64,000 nucleotides of DNA from Dryomyza anilis (GCA_951804985.1 OX638130.1:5008791-5072790), one strand, 5' to 3'. Numbered from the stretch's first letter, positions 35,781 through 48,384 are shown. Made by a program: numbers and translations. The notes: generated from the sequence alone by a model not told the origin.

Positions 35781-37722
35781 TTGTAATTTTGAAATATTGA
35801 ATTTATAGTATTGAAATATTGAATTTATAGTTTTGAAATATTGAAATTATAGTATTGAAATATTGAATTTATAGTGAAAAATCGAATTTTTAGTGAAAAA
35901 TTTAATTTTTAGTGAAAATTTGAATTTTTAGTGAAAATTTGAATTTTAAGTTAAAAATTGAATTTTTAGTGAAATAATTTTTAGTGAACAATTGAATTTT
36001 TAGTAACAAATTGAATTTTTAGTGATAAATAGAATTTTTATTGAAAAATTGAACTTTTAGTAAAAAATTTAATTTTTAGTGAAAAATTGAATTTTTAGTA
36101 AAAATTGAATTTTAAGTGAAAATAAGAATTTTTAGTGTAAAATTGAATTTTTAGTAAAAAACTAAATTTGAAACCTTGAATATTTAGTGAAAATTTAATT
36201 TTTAATAAAAATTTGGAAATTTGAACTATAGTGAAAAATTGAACTTTAGTGAAAATTTGTATTTTTAGTGAAAAATTGAAATTTGTGAAGATTTGAATTT
36301 TTGAAGAAAATTTGAATTTTTTGTGAAAAATTTAATTTTTTGTGAAAAATTTAATTTTTTGTGAAAAATTTAATTTTTAATGATAAATTGATTTTTTTAA
36401 TGAAAAATTGAATTTTTAGTGAAAAATTTTATTTTTAGTAAAAATTTGAATTTTTAGTGAATTATTGAATTTTTAGCAAAAAAGTTAATTTTTTAGTGAA
36501 ACATTAACTGAAAATTGAATTTTATTGAAAAATCGAAATTGAAATTTTATTGAAAATTTAATTGTTAGTGAAAAATTGAATTTTTAGTGAAAAATTTAAT
36601 TTTTAGTGAAAAATTGAATTTTTAGTGAAAAATTAAAATTTTAGTGAAAAATTAAATTTTTAGTAAAAAATTGATTTTTTAGTGAACAATTTAATTTTTA
36701 GTGAAAAATTGAATTTTTAGTGAAAATTTGAATTTTTAGAGAAACTTTGAATTTTTAGTGAATAATTGAGTGAAAAATTGAATTTTATTGAAAAATCGAA
36801 ATTGAAATTTTAGTGAAAAATTGAATTTTTAGTGAAAAATTGAATTTTTAGTGATAAATTGAATTTTTAGTGAAAAATTGAATTTTTAGTGAAAAATTGA
36901 ATTATTAGTGTAAAATTGAATTTTTAGTGAAAAACTAAATTTGAATCCTTGAATATTTAGTGAAAATTTCAATTTTAAGTTAAAAATTGATTTTTTAGTG
37001 AAAAATTGAATTTTTAGTGAACAATTGAATATTTAGTGACAAGTTGAATTTTTAGTCATAAATTGTATTTTTAGTGAAAAATAGAACTTTTAGAAAAAAT
37101 TTAACTTTAGTGAAAATTTAAATTTTTAGTGAAGATTTGAAATTCGTGAAGATTTGAATTTTTGGAGAAAATTTGAATTTTTAGTGAAAAATTGAATGTT
37201 TAAAGAAAAATTTAATTTTTTAGTGAAAAATTTAATTTTTAGTGAAAAATTTAATTTTTAGTGAAAAATTTAATTTTTAGTGAAAAATTGAATTTTTTTG
37301 TGAAAAATTAAATTTATTGTGAAAATTTGAATTTTTTGTGTAAAATTGAATTTTTAGTAAAAAATTGAATTTTTGGTGAAAATTTTAATTTTTTGTGAAA
37401 AATTTAATTTTTAGTGATAAATTGATTTTTTTTTTGTGAAAAATTGATTTTTTAGTGAAAAATTGAATTTTTAGTGTAAAATTGAAATTTGTGAAGATTT
37501 GAATTTTTGGAGAATATTTGAATTTTTGAAGAAAAATATAATTTTTAGTGAAAAATTTAATTTTTAGTAAAATTTTTTTTGAAAAATTGAATTTTTATTG
37601 AAAAATTGAATTTTTATTGAAAAATTGAATTTTTAGTGAAAATTTGAATTCTTAGTGAAAATTTGATTTTTAGTGAAAATTGAATTTTTAGTGAAAAATT
37701 AAATTTTTAGTGAAAATTTAGG
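35780..37722 (+). repeat. 19-bp satellite, block 1
   Basis: About 100 copies of ATTGAATTTTTAGTGAAAA. The left edge (35790-35870) carries a related ~22-bp ATTGAATTTATAGTATTGAA variant. Higher-order structure is visible: a GAAAAATCGAAATTGAAATT segment recurs at about 36525 and 36795, and an ACTAAATTTGAA(A/T)CCTTGAATA segment at 36152 and 36928. The reverse complement of the same monomer forms block 2 at 41474-43813. Confidence 0.95.
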
Positions 37723-38150
37723 AACTGACACTCCTCGATTTCAATCAAATGTGGGTGACTGACTAAGGGTATCGAGATATGCCTTGTCCATTAATTTTTT
37801 TTTTGTGTTACGACCTTTAGAGATAAAATGATTTTAAGTTACAAAAAATAGGTAAACGTCAAATTTATATGGTTGTTTTTACATATAAATATATATATAT
37901 CTCTTGAACGAGAAATGCTGGAAACTTCGTTCAAATCGAATAACTAAAATCTCAAATTTGACTTTTTTTGTCGATTTGGTGTGGAATGGCTCCAATAGAA
38001 TCCTGGCATCTAAAGATTTTCAATGTTCCGAATGTGAATCGTTTTGTTTTATAAGATTTTTTAATAATTTTTTTTTTTAGTTTACTTTGCAATTAAAAAT
38101 ATACCGTTTCTAAGTCATAAAATATTGCCCCAACTTTAGAAGAAATTTTA
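37722..38150. other. Unclassified unique sequence right of block 1
   Basis: More complex than its neighbours (ACTGACACTCCTCGATTTCA at 37732, CTCTTGAACGAGAAATGCTG at 37901, TGGTGTGGAATGGCTCC at 37977). It may be an old transposable-element remnant; I cannot name it. Confidence 0.3.
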
Positions 38151-38275
38151 CCCTATTAGGGAAAACATGATCATGGGCAGCCCACGTCATGACCACTGTT
38201 TGGGTTATGACAAGGTAGAAATACAATGATCAGTTCTCGTTCATGGTCCTAGCAAAATTATTATCCACCCATGAA
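38150..38275 (-). mobile_element. MITE-like fragment, inverted
   Basis: TATTAGGGAAAACATGATCA is the complement of the CCATGATCATGTTTTCCCTAATA core at 26622. Then come ATGACCACTG and GTTCATGGTCCTA words typical of the CCCTAG family. No full terminal repeat pair is visible. Confidence 0.5.
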
Positions 38276-40225
38276 GTAGATCATCATCTAAATCAAATCT
38301 TCTATAGAATTCTATAGAATATAAAAAGATCTTCTACAAAATTCCGTCATTTGCAGAAATCAGAGAAATTATCATTTTTTAAAGAACATATATTTCATAA
38401 CAACTGTATCTATAATTTGACCATAATTCTTGGACCAGAATGAACATTAACAAAAAGTTTTTAAGAATTTGCTTTAAACATAAAATGTGTCTCTTTGAAG
38501 CTGCAGTTTTCTTGAAATCATCTAGACCCATAAACAAAACTTACTCTACAATTTAAATTCTTCATACAAGTATTTCATACAAGGTTGCCATAATTTATTA
38601 TATGCGACAAATGTTGTAATAAATTAAAATAGAGTTACGTGCAACATTTACCGCATTATTCAACGCATTTGCATTTACATATGCTATCCGAACCAGCATA
38701 GAAGAATAGAATGTGCGACATAAATCGTAGGAATCATTGGAATTTTTACACTTTGCAACCAATGTGGTTAAGTTGGGATTACGCAAATATTTTTCAAAAC
38801 ACTTTGTATGGGTATTTTAACTTTAACACACATCATTTTCAGTATTCAAACAAAATATAATGTGTGGGAATAACTAGAAAAATAATAAAATGAGGACATT
38901 TGTGGTCAATAGGAATTTGTATATTTTGTATAAAGGGTTTTCTGGAAATGGTTATGTATTACTAATATATGTAATGAATTTGTCTAATGCTATTAAACAT
39001 TTAAAATTTAAGTTTTAACATTTTTAGTAAATTTAAATTGTTAATTATAAAATTTTAAAGGACAGTTCTCAAAGATTTCAAATGAAAATAAAAAGAATAT
39101 TAAAGAAAAAGAACTCGCTTCAAGGAAAAAAGAATTTTGAAGAATTGAAATAGAGATGTTTTCAAATTATTAATATACTTAAATTGTTTTTTTTTTTTTT
39201 GTAATTTTAAAGGAAAATACATACTGTATTGGTAATGAATAAAATATTAAATATCTCGAATTGAGAAACTATATTTAAACATTTCATCTTATAGTGACTT
39301 CAAATTTAAGAGATATCAGTCCTACATATTTTAATTGTAAATCTTATATACAAAAGAATCTTTGGTAACCTACCGTATATTAAAAACACATAGACTAAAA
39401 TATTAAAGCCGAAAAATAAAAGTTTTCCAAACAACAAAAAATTATATTCAGTAATAAAAACCATAATCAGTTTGCTCCACTTTAAAAAGTGCATCGAAAG
39501 GCAATAAATGAAATTTTTATAGACGCAGAAAATTTGTAGAAACGAAAAGACTCGTATAGTAGCTGTAGTGGCCTCGTATAGTGGCTGCTTAAAAATTAAC
39601 AGAGCAATTAAAAAGTAACAATTAATGCTGCACGCAAAAGAAGAAAAAAATATATGAAATTAAAGAAAAACATAAAAACTAATAGTAAAACATAAAAAGA
39701 AAACAATATAAATTAGTTATAAATAAATTAGCAATAAATAAATTAGCGAAAACATTTAAAATAAAAAATATAATAAATTGAAATTTGAGTCGGCAATAAA
39801 ATGCAACTGAATGCGTTCAGTACACGAAACAATTAACTTTATTTTCTACATGGTTGAGTTTTTGTACTTATTTTTTTATTTATTATTTTATTTTTGTTTT
39901 ACCACACAACCAATTTTTATGGTTTGCAGCGATAATGTGCGAATGACACGCAAAATATATCGGACATCAGTAGTGCGAAATCTTTGGAATGTCAGCGGAC
40001 ATTTAGGACAATTTCAAAATGTGTATAAGAATAACATTAAGAATAAGTAAAATCGAATAAAATACAGAAGAATAAAGTACAGTAAAATTAAATAACGATG
40101 ATGGACATGAAGGGCATTTTTGATGTTAGCAGGTCCCCGAGGTGTATTTCAAAACACGACATGCAGATTGTGAAATTGGGAGAGGCCATTGTTGAAATAT
40201 CATAGTTGGTAAACATAAAGAAAAA
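38275..40225. other. AT-rich spacer between satellite blocks, no gene
   Basis: Several minus-strand frames of about 60 codons have no recognisable domain. No tandem repeat, TIR or RNA gene recognised. Confidence 0.5.
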
Positions 40226-40610
40226 TATAGAGATATTACGAATTTTGTATGTTTGTATTTGCTACATATTTGCTTTAAATGTAATTTTTAAAATATGGGT
40301 CATAAAAGACCCTTTTCATTTATGCTGTTTCTGTCTACAGAAACTGTTGAAAATTTATATTTATCAAATAATATTTTACATAATGCTTCAATTTATATAA
40401 CGCACTAACAAAAATTTTCAAAATTATGATTGTATTTGATACATATTGGCTTAAAATATCATTTTAAAAATATGGGTCATAATATACCCTTTTCATTTAT
40501 GCTGTTACTCTCTACAAAAACGGCCGAAAATTTATAATTCAAATAATGTTATTTTAGCTAATACTTCACTTTATATAATGCACTAACAAAAATCCACAAA
40601 TTATCATCAA
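40225..40610. repeat. ~176-bp direct tandem duplication
   Basis: ATATGGGTCATAA, a short variable part, CCCTTTTCATTTATGCTGTT and then AATTTATA and ATAACGCACTAACAAAAAT occur at about 40290 and again at about 40466. Confidence 0.85.
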
Positions 40611-40639
40611 TATCGCATAAATTTCCGACATTAATTCTT

Positions 40640-41470
40640 ATATAAATGTTCGTTTTAAATCATCTAAAAACACTTAAAATATTAACAGTGTGGTTGGCTT
40701 TTAGTGCGACATTAAAACCGCGCAATATTCGCCTAATAATTCAGGCAACACTTGAGCCCAGCACCAGGACGCAAATTCGCTGTAACATAATCCTTCATGT
40801 GGCATTTGGCTTTAATACCATCGCGTTGTGCATAATAATTAATGCTAAACTATTTTCCATTTTCACTTAATTTCCTTTTGCCACACAAGTGTAAGGAAAA
40901 TGAAAACGGGTCGAGGGCGCTATAATTACTGTGACACACACACTCATACATAATGCTGCATATCCTGCGAGTGCGTCCTGTTCTGTTAATGTGTGTTGTT
41001 TCCTACAAAACATGGCGACAACAATTAATTTATACAATTGCCAATATAGTTGTTGTAATTATAATTATATCACTATATTGGTTGTTGTAAATGTTATTGT
41101 TTCCTCTGTTTGTTGTAGTGGTAGCCCTCAGTTGGTTCAATTTATACAAAACGTTGCCTCTATCATGGGATTTTCTTAATTTTTTGCTATTTAATAATTA
41201 ATTATACCTCACTAAATCATGTTTTTTCGCATTGTTTTTGGCTTTTATTAATTGAAAAGCCTTGGGAGGCCAACTATAACTTTGATTTAGGCTTTTTTGG
41301 CGCACAGAGGGCGTTGCGATGATTACAATATTAATGCGCATTATTGTCTTACTTTGGGGAATAATTAATGCTACAATTTTGTAAGCCCTTATAAATCAAT
41401 ACAAGAGGTATTTTATATGCAATTGTGTGGTATAAAATACCATTAAGTTGTGCGGAGAACAATAAAAGAT
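40640..41470. other. Complex island between satellite blocks
   Basis: Less AT-rich unique sequence (GCCCAGCACCAGGACGC at 40756, CGGGTCGAGGGCGC at 40907) with many AATTAAT/TAATAATTAAT words. A small inverted repeat CCAATATAG...CTATATTGG lies at 41040-41082. The frame at 40931-41179 has no recognisable domain. It lies just outside the left edge of inverted block 2. Confidence 0.35.
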
Positions 41471-41473
41471 TTA

Positions 41474-43813
41474 CACTTAAAATTCAATATCAATTAAAAA
41501 TTCACCTAAAATTCAATATTTCACTAAAAATTCAATTTTTCACTAAAAATTCAATTTTTAACTAAAAATTCAACTTTTAACAAAAATTCAATTTTTAACT
41601 AAAAATTCAATTTTTAACTAAAAATTCAATTTTTAACTAAAAATTCAATTTTTCACTAAAAATTCAATTTTTCACTAAAAATTCAATTTTTCACTAAAAA
41701 TTCAATTTTTCACTAAAAATTCAATTTTTCACTAAAAATTCCATTTTTCACTAAAAATTCAATTTTTCACTAAAAATTCAATTTTTCACTAAAAATTCAA
41801 ATTTTCACTAAAAATTCAATTTTTCACTAAAAATTCAATTTTTAACTAAAAATTCAAATTTTCACTAAAAATTCAATTTTTCATTAAAAATTCAATTTTT
41901 CACTAAAAATTCAATTTTTCATTAAAAATTCAATTTTTCACTAAAAATTCAATTTTTCACTAAAAATTAAATTTTTCACTAAAAATTAAATTTTTCACTA
42001 AAAATTCAATTTTTCACTAAAAATTTAATATTTTACTAAAAATTAAATTTTTCACTAAAAATTCAAAATTTCACTAAAAATTCAATTTTTCATTAAAAAA
42101 GCAATTTTTCACTAAAATTCCATTTCTCACTAAAAATTCAATTTCTCACTAAAAATTTAATTTTTCTCAAAATTCAAAATTTCACTAAAAATTCAATTTT
42201 TCACTCAAAATTCAAAATTTCACTAAAAATTCAATTTTTCATTAAAAAAGCAATTTTTCACTAAAAATTCAATTTTTCACTAAAAATTAAATTTTTCACT
42301 AAAAATTAAATTTTTCACTAAAAATTCAATTTTTCACTAAAAATTTAATATTTTACTAAAAATTAAATTTTTCACTAAAAATTCAAAATTTCACTAAAAA
42401 TTCAATTTTTCACTAAAAATTCAATTTTTCACTAAAAATTAAATTTTTCACTAAAAATTCAATTTTTCTCAAAATTCAAAATTTCACTAAAAATTCAATT
42501 TTTCACTCAAAATTCAAAATTTCACTAAAAATTCAATTTTACATTAAAAAAGCAATTTTTCACTAAAATTCCATTTCTCACTAAAAATTCAATTTCTCAC
42601 TAAAAATTCAATTTTTACTAAATATTAAATTTTTCACTAAAAATTCAATTTTTACTAAAATTCAATTTTTCACTAAAAATTAAATTTTTCACTAAATATT
42701 CAATTTTTCACTAAAAATTCAATTTTTCACTAAAAATTAAATTTTTCACTAAAAATTAAATTTTTCACTAAAAATTAAATTTTTCACTAAAAATTCAATT
42801 TTTCACTAAAAATTTAATATTTTACTAAAAATTAAATTTTTCACTAAAAATTAAATTTTTCACTAAAAATTAAATTTTTCCCTAAAATTTAAATTTTTCA
42901 TTAAAAATTAAATTTTTCACTAAAAATTAAAATTTTCACTAAAAATTAAATTTTTCACTAAAAATTAAAATTTTCACTAAAAATTAAAATTTTCAATAAA
43001 AAATAAAATTTTCACTAAAATTCAATTTTCACACAAATTAAATTTTTCACTAAAAATTAAATTTTTCACTAAAAATTAAATTTTTCACTAAAAATTCACT
43101 ACTTTTCACTAAAAATTCAATTTTTAACTAAAAATTCAATTTTTCACTAAAAATTCAATTTTTAACTAAAAATTCAATTTTTCACTAAAAATTCAATTTT
43201 TCACTAAAAATTCAATTTTTCACTAAAAATTCAATTTTTCACTAAAAATTCAATTTTTCACTAAAAATTCCATTTTTCACTAAAAATTCAATTTTTCACT
43301 AAAAATTCAATTTTTCACTAAAAATTCAAATTTTCACTAAAAATTCAATTTTTCACTAAAAATTCAATTTTTAACTAAAAATTCAATTTTTAACTAAAAA
43401 TTCAATTATTAACTAAAAATTCAATTTTTAACTAAAAATTAAAATTTTCACGAAAAATAAAAATTTTCACTAAAAATTAAAATGTTCACTAAAAATTCAA
43501 TTTTTCACTAAAAATTCAATTTTTCACTATAAATTCAATTTTTCATTCAAAATTAAATTTTTCACTAAAAATTCAATTTTTCATTAAAAATTTAATTTTT
43601 CACCAAAAATTCAATTTTTGCTAAAAATTCAATTTTTCACAAAGAATTCAATTTTTCTCTAAAAAATTCAATTTTTCACTAAAAATTTCCATTTTTCACT
43701 TAAAATTCAATTTCCCACTAAAAATTCAATTTTTCACTAAAAATTCAATTTCCCACTAAAAATTTTGCACTAAAAATTCAATTTTTCACTAAAAATTTCA
43801 TATTTCACTTTAA
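41474..43813 (-). repeat. 19-bp satellite, block 2 (opposite orientation)
   Basis: About 120 copies of TTTTCACTAAAAATTCAAT, the exact reverse complement of the block 1 monomer. Internal segmental duplications: a variant AAAAAAGCAATTTTTCACT occurs near 42091, 42245 and 42545; a run with ATTCCATTTTTCAC at 41738 is repeated at 43266, about 1.53 kb away, with the same order of variant monomers. With block 1 it makes an inverted repeat of about 2 kb arms and a 3.75-kb spacer. Confidence 0.95.
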
Positions 43814-44762
43814 TATTTTATAACTTCTCTGGATTCAGAATTTCAAAATGGCATTTTGCAATTTTACAAATGTCATTCGCGAAATGCCTAATGATGATTC
43901 ACATTAATCTATACGTTTGTTACCGTGAAATATTACAAATTCCTCAATTAAAACCAATTCAACAGACAGATAGATAATCAATTCCGCTTAATTGAGAATT
44001 CATTTGATTTCATTGCGCTTGGACGACGAATCACACCCACCTGAATTTATTAGTAGTACTAGAGCATGTGCTATTAAAACACAACAAGTTAACCATTAAT
44101 TAAAACTCATTGAACTTGAATGATTGCTCAATGAACGATAAAAACAAACGTTGTAATTGTTGGCTGTACTAATTGTTGTTTGTAGCAATAAACAAGTGAT
44201 TGTTGACAATGAAAAAATTGATGTAGTAACGGAGTTTAATAAGTACATGTTTTATTAGAGAAAATGTAGTGGAAGTGTAGTTTAATAAATAAAATATATT
44301 ATGGTAATAGATGGTTTAACAAATTTTTAATCATTTAATAATCAGAATAATATTTGAACTGTTACAATTTTAATTGGAGAATAATGAATTGAGATTTAAA
44401 ACATATATTTATTATTACCTAATGCTAAATGTTAGTTTGAGAAATTTATAATTTGGAAACAGGTGCAATGTTAATAGTTGTTGATCATGTTATCAATGTA
44501 AATCATTTAATAATCTCACAAGGTTGTCATGATTTCATAATTTCGTATTTTCCACATTTTGATTATTTCATATATTCTTAATTTCAAATTTATATAATTT
44601 CATATTTTACACATATTTTACACATTTTGATAATTTCATATTTTCCTAATTTCAGATTTTCGTAACTTCACATTTTCGTATTTTCACATCACGTAATTTC
44701 ATCATTTTATGTTTTCATAATTACATATTTTCATATTTTTACTATATCTTATTTTCATATTT
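43813..44762. other. AT-rich DNA; ATTTCATA-rich before the foldback
   Basis: 43850-44260 is ordinary unique sequence. 44520-44760 is made of TTTCATATTTT/ATAATTTCAT words complementary to the repeat inside the next element, suggesting an older palindromic copy. No gene. Confidence 0.45.
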
Positions 44763-45559
44763 ACTTGAATCATATTGCAGTTTACGAAAATACGAAATTA
44801 TGAAATGATGAAAATACGAAATTATGAATACATGAAATTATGAATATATGAATATATGAAATTATGAATATATGAAATTATGAATACATGAAATTATGAA
44901 TATATGAAATTATGAATATATGAAATTATGAATATATGAAATTAGGAATATATGAAATTATGAATATATGAAATTATGAATATATGAAATTATGAATATA
45001 TGAAATTATGAATATATGAAATTAAGAATATATGAAATTATGAATATATGAAATATTAATATATGAAATTATGAATATATGAAATTATGAATATATGATA
45101 TTATGAATATATGAAATTATGAATATATGAAAATATGAAGATATGAAATATTAATATATGAAATTATGAATACATAAAATTATGAATATATGAAATTATG
45201 AATATATGAATATATGAAATTATGAATATATGATATTATGAAATTATGAATATATGAAACTATGAAATTATGAATATATGAAATTATAAATATATGATCA
45301 TTTCAAAATGTAAAAAATATGAAATGATGAAAATATGAAATTATCAAAACCTGAAATTATGAAAATATAAAATAATAATATTCTCATAATTTTAGGTTTT
45401 CATAATTTCATATTATTATATTTTGATTTTTGAAAATTTTATATATTTTTTTATTCATAATTTCATATATTCAAAATTTCATATATTCATAATTTCATAT
45501 ATTCATAATTTCATCATTTCATAATTTCGTACTTTCGTAAACTGCAATCTAATTCAAGT
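44763..45559. mobile_element. Foldback element filled with a 16-bp repeat
   Basis: The ends are inverted copies: ACTTGAATCATATTGCAGTT followed by TACGAAATTATGAAATGATG at left, and its near-complement ending in CAATCTAATTCAAGT at right (about 48 bp, few mismatches). The interior, 44820-45300, is a tandem array of GAAATTATGAATATAT (16 bp, ~28 copies), which is complementary to the 45370-45520 part, so the whole unit can fold. No coding capacity. It resembles foldback/palindromic MITEs; superfamily unknown. Confidence 0.75.
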
Positions 45560-46560
45560 TCGATTACGGCCAGTATTCTTTTAATTGGGGTTAAACATTG
45601 TTTTTTATTTTATAATTCTTCATATTTAATTCTTATTCAAATCAAAAAACACAAAAAAAAAACTTCAAATAAAATAAAATTCAGATACATTCAAATGGTT
45701 CAAATATATTCAATATAAAAAAACATTATTAATTGTCGGACATTTATCAAAGCGCCAATACTTAATTGAAAGCACGCTGCTACTTCCTCTCAGTATCATT
45801 TATTCTTTTACTATTTATATAAATGCGTTAAACGTCAAACAAATTTTGACAAATTATAAACAATATGAGAATTTATTAGAGTCGACAAAAAATTTAATAA
45901 ATAAATTTCTTGAATGAATACCGAGCAAAAGAAATAATAATCGTTGATTGCAATTGTTGCCAGCTGTTGAAGGGGCAATGTATAAACAAAAACACGATGA
46001 ATTGTAAATGAATTACAGAAAATAGTGGGAGAATTATATGAAATAAATTCGTGTTTTATAAATATGAAAAATATATAAAATACCGGAAAGCGCAGAGGCA
46101 TCAAAGCAATTTGAATTTTTTTTTCGTACAGTTCAGATTATTTATAGATCCTTAAACATTAGTCTAGGGTTATTGAACTTGCGAGATATATTTATTTCTT
46201 ATGGTGTGATAATTAATAATTCTAAAAATATATTAATGCAAAGCAATAAATTATAAATTACTCACACAGAGAAAGCATTTGTTTCTGTCAAATAAAATAT
46301 ATAATTGCAGTAGTCATTTTGATTTGATTGTAACGATTAAAGCAGGTTTTATTGTTATTGTTATTTCAAATGATTCAAGCAATGATTTTTTTAAATAATT
46401 TAATTTATTGTTATTGAACTTCTTATAATAGGTAGTTTTTGTTACAATCAATAAATTCAATGTTGAAAGTAACGCTGATAAATAACGTTTTATGAAAATA
46501 ATTGATTGGCACAAAGTACCAATGATACAAAAAAACAGATAGATATTTGCTAAAGGATTT
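45560..46560. other. AT-rich DNA, no gene seen
   Basis: Minus-strand frames at 45835-46104 and 46314-46514 have no recognisable domain. Confidence 0.5.
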
Positions 46561-47060
46561 TTCTTTTCAGAAAATTTCAGTTTGGTCTGAATAGAAAAGT
46601 TCTCAATATTAAATGAAACTTTCAGAATTTAAAATGGAAATTTCTGCTTTTCAAATGGAAATTTCTGAATATCATACAAAATTTTCAGAATTTCAAATGG
46701 AAATTTCTGAATTTAAAATGGAATTGCTGAATATCATTTAATGTCTTTCGAATTTCAAATGGATTTTTTGAATTTCAAATGGATTTTTTGAATTTCAAAT
46801 GGATTTTTTGAATTGCAATTGGTGTCTTTAGAATTTCAAATAGAAAGTTCAGAATATCAAATGAAAATTACTGAATTTCAAATGTAAATTTCTGAATTTA
46901 TTGATGTCTTTTGAATTTTAAACGGAATTTCTGAATTCTTCTTTTGAATTTCAAATAGGTTTTATAAATTTCAATTGGTGTCTATAGAATTTCAAATGGA
47001 AAGTTCGGAATATCAAATGAAAATTTCTGAATTTCAAATGTAAATTTCTGAATTTCATTT
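46560..47060. repeat. 20-21-bp tandem repeat
   Basis: Units AATTTCAAATGGAAATTTCTG and GAATTTCAAATGGATTTTTT alternate over about 480 bp. A block with GAAAGTTC(A/G)GAATATCAAATG is repeated at 46841 and 46999, indicating multi-unit duplication. Confidence 0.85.
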
Positions 47061-47407
47061 CGCCAAAAGGGCGAATCTTTTGGTTTTTTTGCTATAAGTC
47101 TTTATTGGTGCAAGATAAAATAGTGTTGTTGGGCGAATCTTATGGTTTTTTTGTCATAATTTTTAATTGGTATAAGATAAAATAGTGGTGTAAAGGCATT
47201 AATTGTTTGATTTTAATGCACCTATCGATTGGCATAATTACTAAAAAAAACAATTTTCCTGAAAATGATAAAAATTCAAAAAAATATTTGAATAATTACG
47301 ATCGATAGGTGCTTTAAAAACAAACAATTAATGCCTTTACACCACTATTTTATCTTATACCAATTAAAAATTATGACAAAAAAACCATAAGATTCGCCCT
47401 TTTGGCA
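47061..47407. mobile_element. Foldback/MITE with 99-bp arms
   Basis: The left arm 47131-47229 (GGGCGAATCTTATGG...CACCTATCGAT) and the right arm 47301-47399 are nearly perfect complements around a 71-bp centre. Outside the left arm, 47062-47130 is a diverged direct duplicate of the arm tip. Its outermost CCAAAAGGGCGAATC pairs with GATTCGCCCTTTTGG at 47391-47405. No coding capacity. Confidence 0.87.
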
Positions 47408-48040
47408 CGTCAACATTTTCGAATTCGCGCTTTTGGGTTTGTCCTAGAACATCCAACAAACTATCCAACAAAACCACACATGATTTTGGCATAGTATACA
47501 TGAGGAAAAACTACATTAAAAAAACGCAAATATCAAAACGATGTGCACTTGTTCATGATCTCATTAGATTTTTTATAGAACAAATGAAGTTAAGTTTAGA
47601 AACTTCCAGTTATTAGGGAAAATAAAAAATTATTATACCTCGCTAAACTAATAATGCTAAATAATTAAAAATTCTTTAGATGCTCAGATGATTATCTGCA
47701 GAAGAGCTCCTCTTGTTTCTGTGATTGCTATGCGAAACCTTTAGTAATTAATTTTCATTTTATACTTCAACCGCCTTTATTAACACAACAACCTTTCCGA
47801 CTAATCTAACTTTCGAAAACTCCTCGCATAATTAACCAACGAACGCAAAGAATTAACTTTGAGAAAAATTGAAAACCATCAAAAGTAAAAACAAACAAAT
47901 AAAGTCTATTAACCACTTAACCCCATACGCCGTCCGTACGCGTTGGAAATATTTGTAATGCTGAATAATGTTGGTAGTAGTAGCAGCGGAAACTCAATGC
48001 ATGTTGGCAAAAAAAAAACATAGCTATTATTATGATTACC
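47407..48040. other. Unique sequence, partly complex, no gene seen
   Basis: 47680-48010 is somewhat GC-richer (CCCCATACGCCGTCCGTACG at 47922, TAGTAGTAGCAGCGG at 47976). No recognisable product. Confidence 0.4.
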
Positions 48041-48211
48041 ATGCCAGCAGAAAGAACTCTAGACCAAGTCAAGTCCAATAGAGCTTGTTATAGCTGCTGC
48101 TCATCATCATCATCAAAAACATCAACAACATCGGCAGCAATTACAGCAGATGAGGCTTCAACTGCAGCCTCAACCCATACTCGAAGCAACAATAAAAACA
48201 ATAAAACATAA
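48041..48211 (+). CDS. Possible small ORF, 56 codons, Ser/Thr/Ala/Asn-rich (uncertain)
   Basis: An ATG in a plausible fly context (ATTACCATGCC) opens a 56-codon frame ending in TAA at 48209-48211. The product starts MPAERTLDQVKS, then has a Cys/Ser patch (CYSCCSSSSS), a Thr/Ala-rich middle (TSTTSAAITADEASTAAST) and an Asn/Lys tail. No signal peptide, membrane segment or known domain is visible. The Ser run comes from a TCATCATCATCATCA repeat, and another frame of the same DNA gives His/Gln runs, so triplet-repeat DNA alone may explain the openness. It is, however, one of the very few frames in the window with non-AT-driven composition that does not lie in a tandem array. Treat it as a hypothesis: a short peptide, a fragment of an exon, or chance. 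Confidence 0.15.
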   Translation: MPAERTLDQVKSNRACYSCCSSSSSKTSTTSAAITADEASTAASTHTRSNNKNNKT

Positions 48212-48384
48212 TAAACATAATCATAAAAGTAATAAGAGAAAAGTAATAAACATTTTAGCAGAATTGTGGGTTTTTTATACTACAAACGTTGACTTGAAAA
48301 TATGCGTTGTAAGCAAGTGAGTTTCAAAGGAGTTGCTAGAATGAAGTTTCAGGCACTTTTCTAAGCAGCATTTCAAAATTAAGT

